The notes: a model not told the origin generated them from the letters alone. A DNA stretch of 64,000 nucleotides from an uncultured Mycoplasmatota bacterium (GCA_946403755.1 CAMJBC010000007.1:1-64000), one strand, 5' to 3'. Shown: positions 27,022 to 36,515, counted from the first letter of the stretch. Translations and numbers: made by a program.

Positions 27022-30000
27022 ATGAAAAATATATCAAAATTAATTATATGTATATTATGTTTCATTGCATTTAGTTTTAATGTTAAAGCTGCATGTAATG
27101 ATCCTGAATTAAATGACTTTGTTGAGGGCTTAAAAATAGAGTTTTTTGCGCCTAGATTAGAATCAGATTTTTCAAAAGAATATCTTGATAAAATAGGCAA
27201 TGCTACAACAGCTGGATATGCATATTATTTTATATTTAATAAACAAGAATTTGGTGATAAAAAAATACAAGATATTTTAGAAATAGAAGCAATTGATGGA
27301 TCAGGTAAACCTGGTGAATGGAAATATCAAGAACCTATTGCTAAATATGGAGTAGGTGGATACAACGCTGTTGAAGAAGAAATATACACTTTAAGAATTA
27401 AAGCTGTATCTGGTAAATGTAAGGGACAAGTATTAAAATCATCAACTTACACTATTCCACAATTTAATATGTATGTTCAAACTGCATATTGTGAAAAATA
27501 TCCACATCATGAATTATGCCAAACATTTACTGATAAAACTAAAAATATGAATGACGCTGATTTTGGAAAAGCAATGCGTGAATATGAACAAGAAATTAAC
27601 AACAATAAAAAAACATTAAAAGATTTATTCTTAAAATACTATACATATGTTTTGTGCGTTGTAGTACCATTTGTATTAGTATCAATTTATTATAAGAGAA
27701 GAATTAAAAGATTAATTAAACTTAAGAGTCAAGAAGAGGAAAGACATATTACTAGAAGAAAAGTTGAATTATTCTTTATTGCATTTTTACTTCTTATGCC
27801 AACTTTAAAAGCAGCATCTGAAGAATGTACTATCGAAGTAAGAGAAGTTAGTCAATTAGTAACAGTTCCAGGAATTAAAGTTAGTGTTGAACACTGTGGA
27901 TGGGGTGAAAGCGGACTTTGGAATGGACAAAAATTTACTACAACTGGTCATGGGTCTACATTTCAAGCAATTAGATGGGGTAAACAGGAAGTTTGGGCTC
28001 AAGTTCGTGGTTGCTATGATGAAGGCTGGTATGGCAAAATTAAAAGATGTATTATGAAAGAAGATGGAGGCCAAGGTCAAATTCATATTGAAAAAACAGC
28101 AACAACAATGTGTGCTGATAATGGTGCCGAATGTATCTATGAAAAAAAATGGCATGAACCAAAATATGATCCCGAAACAAATACAACAACTGAAGGTTAT
28201 TGGGAAGATATAAAAGGTTGGGAATGTTGGGGTTCGTGTGGTAAAGAAAAAAGATGGTGTGGACAAAGATCATATTCATCAACAAAATCTGCTAATTTTG
28301 ATGGAGCACACGCTGCTGCAATGGGAACATTATGTGAGGATGCTGAAAAAGATTGCAAATCTCAAGCTGAAGGTGAAGCTAGTGGAACAGTTTCTTGCGA
28401 GGAAGTAATAGAATGTGAAGAAACTTCTTGGACTATTTGTCCGATGTATCCTTGCGAAGCTACTAGAGATCTAGTTGAACCTACAACAACTGAATATACT
28501 ATACATGGCGTTGAGGCATTTTGTGTAAATCCAGGAGAAAAGGCTGCTGAAAAATATAAAGAAGTTACTATTGATGCTAATGAGTGTACAAATGGAAACT
28601 CTTCAGTAGATTGCGGTTTTGTAAATATTTTATTGGAAGCAAAATATTTTAATGAATATACAAACAAAAATAAACCATACAAAATACCGGATGAAATAAT
28701 TAATTTAGCTATGCGTTTATGGGGAGCATATACAAATCAAGGAGGCTTTGGTACCATTGGTATTGGAGTATTTACTGGTCCTGATTGTAAAATAGAACAA
28801 GACCAATATGGATGGGCTCCAGGGTCACCATGTTTAGATATGGTATATTTAAATCCAGCAACTGGAAAACCAGATGATAGTTATTTAAATGTTTACGTTA
28901 AAACAGTAGAATATATGTTAAGTAATCCAAGTAAAGTATCAACTGTATCTTTAGGAGCATATGATTCACTTAGAAGTGTTGAAATAGAAGAAGCAACAAC
29001 AATATTTAGCGGATTAGAATGTGTAGATGGCGAAGGAGTAATGTGTGGTAATGACAACATGAAATATGCTTTAGCATTATTCTATAACACTAAAAATGGT
29101 AATAAAAAATTTAAAGAACATATGAATACAGTGTTTGGTTCATTATCTACTAGACCTGTTGATATAACTATTTCATCTCAATCACAAACTCAAACAATAG
29201 CAAGTAATGAAACAGCTGTTTATGAAGAAGTTGATTGTGTTAGAGATGCAAATGGTAATTGTAAAATTAATAAAACAATATTAAATATAGAATTTAGTGA
29301 AGAAATTACAACTAATTCTAAGAGAATAGATTGTACTGATTTAAGAAATAAAAAGAAAAACAATCAAAGTTTAACAGCAGAAGAATTAACAATGCTTAAC
29401 TATTGTAATATTGAAGTTACTGAAGTTAGAGCTTACCATAATGATGGTTCTTATACTCTTTATACTAATAATACATATAGAGAATGTAGTGCTGATGATG
29501 TATGTGGAGCATCACATCCTTATTCAGGTGCTATTGGTAGTATTACTGCCTGTCAAAAATCAACGTGTATTGCTGAAACAAGGGTATATGCTGATTGTAA
29601 AGAGGATGTTAAAAAGATTGTTACAAAAATTAAATATAAACAAACTAAATCTGAGCATGGATTTAAAAAATATGTATCTTGTAATACTGCTAATCCAAGA
29701 GTAAATGCTGGTTTAGTTAACCAATTCTTATATAAAATGGAACCAATTGATAGAATAGTTGATGCTGGAATTGGTGAGGATGAAATAGTTGAATTAGAAA
29801 CATATCCATATTGTGAAGTTGATTGTAAAGATTTAACTATTAAGGAAAGCAAAAAGAAATGTGATGAACCTCAAGCATCTAAGATTAGCAACTATGCAAG
29901 TTCATCAAGCAAAAAAACATACGAAACTTCAATTCATGATCCATCATTAAGTTGTATTTTAAATACTTATCCAGAACGTAAGACAACTTATGATTATAGT

Positions 30001-31812
30001 GATTATTTTGGAGTAAATACTGATGTATGTAGAGTTTATTGTAGTGATTCAGCTCACTTCTATCTACCAGAAAAATCTGTTATATACACAGGATTATCTA
30101 TGAAGTATGATATTGAGTATTCACTATTTGGAGAAAATAGATCTAAAAAATCATTAACAAGTATTGTTGAAATGAGAAGAGACTGTGTTTCTGAAATATA
30201 TTTTGATTATGTAGATTCAAGTAAAACATTCCAGTCTATAGCTCGTAAGTATGGTTTTGATTCATCAATGGTAAATAATTATACTGTTAATGATTGGATA
30301 TCATTATATAATGCTGTTTATCATAGAGTTACTAATTATGAAAACAAACGTAATGAAACATTAGTAAAATTAATATATGATTTATATAATTGTAATATGT
30401 TTAGTAATATTCCAATTGAAAGACCAAAAGATGATACTACTGGCCCAATCTTTACAAATGTAATACCAGAAAAATATGGTAATAATTATGGTTTTGAAGA
30501 TTGTACTATTAATGAATCAACAAATACATGTTTAACATATGATGGTATGACTTATGATGGTGGTGCTAAATTTGCAAATGATTCAATAGCTAAATCAAAA
30601 GGAGCAGCTGAAGTTGGTGATACAAGAGATACAATTCAATATAAACATACAGTTGAATTAAATGATAAAATTAATGGTAAGAACTTACCAGTAATTAGTA
30701 ATGTTAGATATTGTAAAGGAAAAGGATGTTTTGATTATTTACAATTTGTAATTAGTGATCCTGATAAAGTAGATGAGAATCTTAAGAAAGGTGAATATGC
30801 TTTACCTAATGTTAGAGTATCTTTACCAGCTGCAGGAAAACTATTTGTTGTAAATGCATATAATCCTGAAACTGAAAAATATGAGGCTACACAAAAATCA
30901 TTTATAGAATATGATAGTGACACACCTCAATTACAAAAGGTACCTTTTGTTACTAATAGTAAAGAATTATCTAACAAATATATACCAAATTCAGATTATG
31001 CATATTTTACTATATCAACTAGAGTAGGGTTCTATAATGATAGTGAGTTCCAAGTTCAACCGTATTCAGGCCATTTATATGATGTAACTAGTGGTTCACC
31101 ATATTATGAAGAAAAAACAGATTATAGAACTAATCTTGATAAAGGATTATATCCAATAGATCAAAGATTAAATGAATGTACAGTAGTTGCGGAAAGCAAG
31201 AAAGGTACAAATTATTATAAATGCGAAACTGTTAGTTATTTTGGTGCTATGAATACATATCATAGAAACTTTGGTGAATTAACTAATGGTACTAATGTTC
31301 CTAAAGCATTAGATAAATTCTATTTAGCTATTAATGCTTCTGATAAAACTAAGTTTACATGTAGTTTTATTGGTAAATATTCATTTGATAATTTACCTCA
31401 AGCTGCATATAGAAATGTTGAGTTAACAAATATGTTCCCATCTGATAGAATGATAGGTAAGAACTGGAATACAGAAGCAGCTGAAAAGTATAGAGAAAAT
31501 ATAAAAAATTATATTGAAAGTAAAAGTATTGTTGAGTATTATAATTCTCACCTTGAATATAGTTATTCATTTACTCATGATGCGTTAATGAAAATAAGAG
31601 AAGATAATGCTAAAACACAAACTTATACTAACAACAATATTTACGGTAATACGATAAAAACTGTAAAAAATAACTCATATATTAAGCTACGAAGTCGATT
31701 TATTGATATAATAGAGACAGATGGTAATGCTTATGGTGCAGAAAATAATCGTAAAGATAAACGAAGAGGTGTTTCAGAATACACCGAAGAAGTAGAGAAG
31801 GAGGAAGGTTAA
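27022..31812 (+). CDS. Giant Cys-rich exported protein B with internal second signal peptide
   Basis: ATG 27022 has GCAGGTAG upstream; ATG 27007 overlaps that ribosome binding site. The product is 1596 aa with the same plan as protein A. Signal peptide 1 spans 1-23 (VKA). An exported module carries the C157/C166 pair in YVQTAYCEKYPHHELC, followed by a transmembrane helix (about 207-224), a basic loop (225-247) and a second signal-like segment ending TLKA at 264. A roughly 1330-residue Cys-rich domain follows. Shared blocks with A include AFCVNPGEK, CGFVNILLEA, MRLWG, IHDPSLSCIL and the C-terminal RGVSEYT. The next gene starts 2 nt after the stop. Its extra length relative to A lies mostly in the first part of the Cys-rich domain. 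The function is unknown. Confidence 0.7.
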   Translation: MKNISKLIICILCFIAFSFNVKAACNDPELNDFVEGLKIEFFAPRLESDFSKEYLDKIGNATTAGYAYYFIFNKQEFGDKKIQDILEIEAIDGSGKPGEWKYQEPIAKYGVGGYNAVEEEIYTLRIKAVSGKCKGQVLKSSTYTIPQFNMYVQTAYCEKYPHHELCQTFTDKTKNMNDADFGKAMREYEQEINNNKKTLKDLFLKYYTYVLCVVVPFVLVSIYYKRRIKRLIKLKSQEEERHITRRKVELFFIAFLLLMPTLKAASEECTIEVREVSQLVTVPGIKVSVEHCGWGESGLWNGQKFTTTGHGSTFQAIRWGKQEVWAQVRGCYDEGWYGKIKRCIMKEDGGQGQIHIEKTATTMCADNGAECIYEKKWHEPKYDPETNTTTEGYWEDIKGWECWGSCGKEKRWCGQRSYSSTKSANFDGAHAAAMGTLCEDAEKDCKSQAEGEASGTVSCEEVIECEETSWTICPMYPCEATRDLVEPTTTEYTIHGVEAFCVNPGEKAAEKYKEVTIDANECTNGNSSVDCGFVNILLEAKYFNEYTNKNKPYKIPDEIINLAMRLWGAYTNQGGFGTIGIGVFTGPDCKIEQDQYGWAPGSPCLDMVYLNPATGKPDDSYLNVYVKTVEYMLSNPSKVSTVSLGAYDSLRSVEIEEATTIFSGLECVDGEGVMCGNDNMKYALALFYNTKNGNKKFKEHMNTVFGSLSTRPVDITISSQSQTQTIASNETAVYEEVDCVRDANGNCKINKTILNIEFSEEITTNSKRIDCTDLRNKKKNNQSLTAEELTMLNYCNIEVTEVRAYHNDGSYTLYTNNTYRECSADDVCGASHPYSGAIGSITACQKSTCIAETRVYADCKEDVKKIVTKIKYKQTKSEHGFKKYVSCNTANPRVNAGLVNQFLYKMEPIDRIVDAGIGEDEIVELETYPYCEVDCKDLTIKESKKKCDEPQASKISNYASSSSKKTYETSIHDPSLSCILNTYPERKTTYDYSDYFGVNTDVCRVYCSDSAHFYLPEKSVIYTGLSMKYDIEYSLFGENRSKKSLTSIVEMRRDCVSEIYFDYVDSSKTFQSIARKYGFDSSMVNNYTVNDWISLYNAVYHRVTNYENKRNETLVKLIYDLYNCNMFSNIPIERPKDDTTGPIFTNVIPEKYGNNYGFEDCTINESTNTCLTYDGMTYDGGAKFANDSIAKSKGAAEVGDTRDTIQYKHTVELNDKINGKNLPVISNVRYCKGKGCFDYLQFVISDPDKVDENLKKGEYALPNVRVSLPAAGKLFVVNAYNPETEKYEATQKSFIEYDSDTPQLQKVPFVTNSKELSNKYIPNSDYAYFTISTRVGFYNDSEFQVQPYSGHLYDVTSGSPYYEEKTDYRTNLDKGLYPIDQRLNECTVVAESKKGTNYYKCETVSYFGAMNTYHRNFGELTNGTNVPKALDKFYLAINASDKTKFTCSFIGKYSFDNLPQAAYRNVELTNMFPSDRMIGKNWNTEAAEKYRENIKNYIESKSIVEYYNSHLEYSYSFTHDALMKIREDNAKTQTYTNNNIYGNTIKTVKNNSYIKLRSRFIDIIETDGNAYGAENNRKDKRRGVSEYTEEVEKEEG

Positions 31813-31813
31813 T

Positions 31814-32395
31814 ATGAAGGAATCCATGTGGGGTTATATGTTAATAGCTTTAGGACTAGCTGTAATTACAATCATAGTTTTAGTTCAAAATATTACTACA
31901 ACTCAGGAGGAAGATTATTATCTAACTAGAGAAATTTTAGAGGCATCAATGATTGATGCAGTCGACTATGGTACTTTTAGAACTACAGGAGAGGTTTCTA
32001 TAATAAAAGAAAAATTTGTAGAAGTATTTATTAGAAGATTTGCTGAAAGTGTAAGTGGTGTTAAAGATTATACTATTGAATTTTATGATATTAGTGAAAA
32101 TCCTCCTAAAGCAACTGTTAGAATTCTTACAAATTCTGGATCTAAAAATGGAGAAAATCAATCAGTTTCTGTTAGTGAAAGTGCTGATGAATTCAATGTT
32201 GCTTTAAATACATATTTAACAGGTATTCTAGAAACAACAGATACTTATTTATCTGAAAAATCTGAATATTGTCGTGTTAAAGAAGATAAAAAAGATTCTA
32301 ATGGCAATGTAGTTAAAGACGCTCATGGAAAAGTAGTTAAAATTGATGCTATATGCCCTGATTATACTAACTGTCAAGACAATTCATGTAATTAA
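31814..32395 (+). CDS. Pilin-like protein (TadE-like), N-terminal MKESMWGY
   Basis: This 193-aa protein has a short start MKESMWGY, a single hydrophobic helix (about 8-26) and an extracytoplasmic domain with two conserved-looking Cys near the end (AICPDY, NCQDNSC). The layout, with a few polar residues, a helix and a small globular domain, is that of Tad minor pilins. The M-[KR]-E-[SA] start recurs in the pilin-like genes at 39671 and 39988. It lies 2 nt after giant protein B and before the sortase. The GAAGGAGGAAGG ribosome binding site lies inside the end of B, so translation is probably coupled. Confidence 0.6.
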   Translation: MKESMWGYMLIALGLAVITIIVLVQNITTTQEEDYYLTREILEASMIDAVDYGTFRTTGEVSIIKEKFVEVFIRRFAESVSGVKDYTIEFYDISENPPKATVRILTNSGSKNGENQSVSVSESADEFNVALNTYLTGILETTDTYLSEKSEYCRVKEDKKDSNGNVVKDAHGKVVKIDAICPDYTNCQDNSCN

Positions 32396-32418
32396 GACTT
32401 CATTTGAAGTCTTTTTTA
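32394..32418 (+). terminator. Terminator after the giant protein B unit
   Basis: An 8-bp stem (32394-32401 with 32406-32413) has loop ATTT and a T run. It overlaps the stop codon (32393-32395). Confidence 0.75.
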
Positions 32419-32494
32419 TTTGTGTAAAGTGATATTTCATTTTGTGCATAAAATATGGTATTATGGTAATATATATTATAGGAAGGTAAGTATA

Positions 32495-34141
32495 TTGAAA
32501 GAGTATATTGTAATATCATTAGAAGGAAATACTTTAGTCTTTAATTATAGAACTATTACTCCTGAAGAGGAAAAGTTTGTTAATAACAATAGTTTTTTTA
32601 AAGACAGTCTTTTTTATACTCTAAAATACTATAAAAGTAATAAAAAGAAAGTATATAATACAATAGAAGTAAATACTAATAATATGTTTGTATCTACAAT
32701 GAGAATTAGTAGATTAATTACTTTTAAATATGCTTATATGTTATTTGATGGTTTAAAATTATCATCACTAGTATTAGATTTTTCATCAACAATTGATATG
32801 GAAGATTATGAATTATTTTTATCATCAGATACTTTAAAGAATATTGATTGTTATTTTATGCCAAGTACTTATGTAAATAAGTTCACTGCTAAGGGTGTAA
32901 AAGTTAACATGTTTTCAACAAAAAAATTATCTAATAGATTTATGTCAGGACAAAATGTATTAACAGAAGATTCATTATATTATAAGAAAACTGTTAATGT
33001 TAATGAAGATTATCCTGAATTAATAGATGATATTACTGAATTTTTAAAAATTAATTATAAATTAAAAGCTATACATTTATATGTATTTTCTAAAGAATTA
33101 ATTAATTCAATAATAGATTTAGTTAAACAAGATGAATCTAGAAATGTAGTTGTATTTTTACACCAAGGTTATGATAAAGGAAACTTTATTGTTAATAACT
33201 TCTCTTGGTTAAAAGAAATAAGTGAAAAATGTAAAGAAGATTATACATGTGAATTTAGAATTATATATTCATCATCTTTCTTAAAAAATAATTTATTTAA
33301 ACAATTAACATTTAATAATTTAAAATTAATATCTATTTTATGTATATATGTATCAGTTGTATGTATTATGCTTATTAAATCATATGAATATATAGAAAAA
33401 ATGAGTATTAATACATTATCTAGTGACTTAATTAATGATTCATATGCTGTACCTGATTATTATGTTGAAGAAGCTGATGGAGATGGTGATGGCGTATATG
33501 TTGTTGATCCATTAGAAGAAAAAGATGAAATATCAACAATGACTAAAGAAGAAGTTAAAAGTAAATATAGTTTTGATAGATCATTTAAGAAATTAAAGAA
33601 AATTAACAAAGAAACAGTTGGATACTTAGTTGTTAATAATACTGAGATATCATACCCAGTAGTGCAACATTCAGATAATAGTTATTATTTAAAAAGAGAT
33701 TTTTATAAAAGAGTAACTAGTATGGGATGGATTTATCTAGATTATAGAAATAATATAGAAGAATTAAATGATAATAATATTATTTATGGACATAGCATGT
33801 TAAATGGAACTATGTTTGGTACACTTAAGAAGGTATTATCTTCATCTTGGAGAAAAGAAGATGAAAATATGATAATAACTTTAGATACAGAGCAAGGTCA
33901 TTTAAAATTTAAAATATTCTCTGCTTATAAAGTTGATTATACAACTGATTATTTAAAAACTGATTTTGCTAATAAAAAGGAAAAAGAAGCATTTATTAAG
34001 TTAATTAGTGGTAGAAGTAGTTTTAAATCCAAAACTAAAGTTACTGCTAAAGATAAAATATTAACTTTATCTACATGTACAGGAAGTAATAATAAAAGAT
34101 TAGTTGTACATGCAGTATTAATAGGAGATGAAGAAGAATGA
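32495..34141 (+). CDS. Class B-type sortase fused to a large cytoplasmic domain
   Basis: A TTG at 32495 is chosen because GGAAGG lies 8-13 nt upstream; upstream in-frame codons have no ribosome binding site. The product is 548 aa. Residues 1 to about 275 are a soluble alpha/beta domain I do not recognise. A transmembrane helix follows (about 281-300), then an acidic linker and a sortase domain (about 360-548). Catalytic residues are H433 in IYGHSM, C528 in TLSTC and R535 in NNKRLVVHA. The TLSTC and length fit class B sortases. A cytoplasmic domain this large is unusual, because sortases normally have only a short N-terminal anchor. No LPxTG/NPxTN-type tail was found in the neighbours. It overlaps the next gene by 4 nt (ATGA). 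Confidence 0.85.
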   Translation: MKEYIVISLEGNTLVFNYRTITPEEEKFVNNNSFFKDSLFYTLKYYKSNKKKVYNTIEVNTNNMFVSTMRISRLITFKYAYMLFDGLKLSSLVLDFSSTIDMEDYELFLSSDTLKNIDCYFMPSTYVNKFTAKGVKVNMFSTKKLSNRFMSGQNVLTEDSLYYKKTVNVNEDYPELIDDITEFLKINYKLKAIHLYVFSKELINSIIDLVKQDESRNVVVFLHQGYDKGNFIVNNFSWLKEISEKCKEDYTCEFRIIYSSSFLKNNLFKQLTFNNLKLISILCIYVSVVCIMLIKSYEYIEKMSINTLSSDLINDSYAVPDYYVEEADGDGDGVYVVDPLEEKDEISTMTKEEVKSKYSFDRSFKKLKKINKETVGYLVVNNTEISYPVVQHSDNSYYLKRDFYKRVTSMGWIYLDYRNNIEELNDNNIIYGHSMLNGTMFGTLKKVLSSSWRKEDENMIITLDTEQGHLKFKIFSAYKVDYTTDYLKTDFANKKEKEAFIKLISGRSSFKSKTKVTAKDKILTLSTCTGSNNKRLVVHAVLIGDEEE

Positions 34142-34773
34142 AAAAGTGGTTAATTGCTATATTATTGATTTGTCCTATATTTATAAAGGCAGAGTGTAAT
34201 TATAATAAACATACAGAATTTTCAAATTTTGCTAATTATATTACATATGAAACAGAATATAGTAAGAGTGATGCTAAATTTACTATTACATTCTATAATG
34301 TAATAAAAGGTTTATCATTTAAAATAGGTAAGAACACATTTGAACCTACTGAAAATGATACTATAGTATTAACAGATATAGAAGAAGGAAGAATATTAGA
34401 CATATATGTTTATGGAACTGATGGATGTAGTTCTCAAGTAGGTAATTTAAATGTAACATTGCCATATTATAATCCATATTATGGTACTGAAATATGCAAA
34501 GGATATGAGAATTTAACATTATGTGCATCTAATTTTACTGCTACTAAAGCTACTAAACAAATGATTGAAAAAACCAAAGAAAGTTATGATAATGTTATAA
34601 TACAAGAATCTAATGAAACAACTGAAGAACCAAGTGCAATTAAAGAAATTGGTTCAAAAGTATGGGATTTCTTTGTTAAATATGTATCAAAAGTATTATT
34701 AATAATAGGATCTGGTGTTTTATCAGTTATATATTATGATAATAAATTAAGTAAAGTAGAACATGGAATATAA
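34138..34773 (+). CDS. Stand-alone copy of the giant-protein N-terminal module
   Basis: This 211-aa protein has a signal peptide (1-18, cleavage after IFIKA), an exported domain and a C-terminal transmembrane helix (about 180-200) with a short basic tail. The segment NLNVTLPYYNPYYGTEIC and the following LC, nine residues after the first Cys, match the same blocks in giant proteins A and B. Unlike them it stops after the first transmembrane helix and has no second signal peptide or Cys-rich domain. It overlaps the sortase by 4 nt, so the two are co-translated. The arrangement suggests the module is a membrane adaptor of the secretion machine. Confidence 0.7.
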   Translation: MKKWLIAILLICPIFIKAECNYNKHTEFSNFANYITYETEYSKSDAKFTITFYNVIKGLSFKIGKNTFEPTENDTIVLTDIEEGRILDIYVYGTDGCSSQVGNLNVTLPYYNPYYGTEICKGYENLTLCASNFTATKATKQMIEKTKESYDNVIIQESNETTEEPSAIKEIGSKVWDFFVKYVSKVLLIIGSGVLSVIYYDNKLSKVEHGI

Positions 34774-34799
34774 AATCAACTTTTGTTGATTTTTATTTG
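34772..34799 (+). terminator. Terminator after the sortase/module operon
   Basis: A perfect 9-bp stem (34772-34780 with 34785-34793) has loop TTTT and T-rich sequence after it. Confidence 0.75.
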
Positions 34800-34819
34800 T
34801 TTTTAATTATTGTTTTATA

Positions 34820-34849
34820 TTGAAATAAAATAAAGAAGTGTGTTATAAT
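34820..34849 (+). promoter_or_regulatory. Promoter of the Tad core operon
   Basis: TTGAAA at 34820-34825 and TATAAT at 34844-34849 have an 18-bp spacer, with a TG upstream of the -10. It drives the genes from 34886 to 39604. Confidence 0.7.
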
Positions 34850-34885
34850 ACTTTATAGAATAGATAGTTCTAAGGAGGAATAAAA

Positions 34886-35716
34886 ATGAGGAGTATTTTG
34901 GTAGGAGTAAAAAGATTTTTAACAAATAAGAACACTATAACAATACTAGCTATTGTTGGTTCTTTAGTGTTACTATATTGGGCTTATAATAAAAGAATTG
35001 AAGATGCTACTAGTCCTAAACCAGTAGTTGTTGCAATTAGTGAAATAGGTCCAAGAACACTTATTACAAGTGATTTAATTACAGTAAAGAAGATTCCAGG
35101 ATCAGTAATAAAAGATGTTTATTACAATACAAATGATGTAGTAGGAAAATATGTATCTAATGACGCTGTAATTCCAGCAAATGGAATGTTTTATGAAAGC
35201 ATGGTAAAAACTTGGGAACAACTTCCAAGAAGTGTTTATGGAGAAATTCCAAATGGAAATACAGTAGTTGCTTTACAGGTAACTTTAGATAGTACATATG
35301 GAAATTCAATTTTCCCTGGAAACTATATAGATTTATACTATAAAGACATTGATGATAATGGAAAATTAATGGTACAAAAGTTTATCGAAAGTATCAAGGT
35401 TTTAGCTGTTCTTGATTCAAATGGTAGAAGCGTATTTGAAACAAATGGTGCTTTATCAGCCCCAGCATATTTGATGTTTAGTGTACCAGAAGATATTCAC
35501 TTATTATTACAAAAGGCAACTTTCTTAGATAGTACAATATTCCCAGTACCAAGAAATGCTAATTATTCAAATGGAACTCCTAGAGAAACAAGAGTAGTAA
35601 GTACTTATATTAAAGAATATATATTAAATAGAGCAGTTGATGTTAATGCTAAAGATCACAACTTAACAATTAGTACTGATGATGGTAGTAAGATTGACGC
35701 TATGATAGTAGAGTAG
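34886..35716 (+). CDS. CpaB/RcpC-like SAF-domain pilus assembly protein (copy 1)
   Basis: This 276-aa protein has an N-terminal transmembrane helix (about 16-34) and an extracytoplasmic SAF domain (about 45-110) with VAISEIGPRTLITSDLI and the DVVGKYVSND block. A second beta-rich region with GNSIFPGNYIDLYY follows. This is the layout of CpaB/RcpC, which in diderms links the inner platform to the secretin and in monoderms is thought to interact with peptidoglycan. A paralogue begins 10 bp downstream. AAGGAGG supports the start. Confidence 0.82.
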   Translation: MRSILVGVKRFLTNKNTITILAIVGSLVLLYWAYNKRIEDATSPKPVVVAISEIGPRTLITSDLITVKKIPGSVIKDVYYNTNDVVGKYVSNDAVIPANGMFYESMVKTWEQLPRSVYGEIPNGNTVVALQVTLDSTYGNSIFPGNYIDLYYKDIDDNGKLMVQKFIESIKVLAVLDSNGRSVFETNGALSAPAYLMFSVPEDIHLLLQKATFLDSTIFPVPRNANYSNGTPRETRVVSTYIKEYILNRAVDVNAKDHNLTISTDDGSKIDAMIVE

Positions 35717-35726
35717 GAGGAAAGAA

Positions 35727-36515
35727 ATGAAGGCATTACAAAATAAAACAGTAGTTACAATTTTAGCTGGTATTATCTGCGTAGCTATTCTAGCTATCTC
35801 TTATTACAATAGAGTTAATAAAAAAATTAGTGCTGTTCCAGTACCAATTGCTAAAGTAGATTTAGTAGCTAGAGAACAAATTACTGCTGATAAAATTGAT
35901 AGTATTAAAGTTGCAAGTTCTGCAATTACTAAGAATGTTCTTAGAGATACAAAAGATATTGAAAAGAAATATGTAAATTATAATACAAAAATTCCAAAAG
36001 GTAGTTTCTTTTATACAAATGCTGTAGTTGATTGGTCAGTTATGCCAGATGCAGCATGGAGTGAAATTAGTGATGATACTACAATCGTATCATTACCAGT
36101 TAATAATAGATCTACTTATGGTAACTCAATTTATCCAGGAGACAAAATAGATTTATATTATCGTACTCAAGATAAGGGATTACTTGTTTATGGTAAATTG
36201 ATTGAAGGTATTACAGTATTAGCAGTTAAAGATAGCCAAGGTTATCATATTAATCAAAAATCTGCTAGTCAAAAAGATGCTGTAGCATTAATATTTAATG
36301 TTCCAGAAGATCAACATTTATTATTAAGAAAGGCATTATATTTAGATGGTAGTGGTTTAATTCCAGTACCAAGAAATGCTGCATATTCACAAAGTGATGT
36401 TGAAGCTAATATTAGTAGTGAATACTTAAAAGGTTTAATTAATAATAGATGTAAAGAAGTACCACTTGATACAGTGGCTAATAATAATACAACAAATGTT
36501 AAAGTAACTGAATAA
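35727..36515 (+). CDS. CpaB/RcpC-like SAF-domain pilus assembly protein (copy 2)
   Basis: This 262-aa paralogue of the previous gene shares the N-terminal helix, the SAF region (AKVDLVAREQITADKIDS), GNSIYPGDKIDLYY and the PVPRNAAYS block. The presence of two copies suggests two interacting SAF subunits, possibly a hetero-oligomer. The ATPase gene follows after 26 bp. Both copies lack extra C-terminal domains. Confidence 0.82.
   Translation: MKALQNKTVVTILAGIICVAILAISYYNRVNKKISAVPVPIAKVDLVAREQITADKIDSIKVASSAITKNVLRDTKDIEKKYVNYNTKIPKGSFFYTNAVVDWSVMPDAAWSEISDDTTIVSLPVNNRSTYGNSIYPGDKIDLYYRTQDKGLLVYGKLIEGITVLAVKDSQGYHINQKSASQKDAVALIFNVPEDQHLLLRKALYLDGSGLIPVPRNAAYSQSDVEANISSEYLKGLINNRCKEVPLDTVANNNTTNVKVTE

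Noticed and set aside
27856-28682. Several minus-strand open frames inside giant protein B
   Set aside because: Overlapping shadows of the Cys-rich coding region with low-complexity Phe/Thr/Leu composition and no initiation signals.
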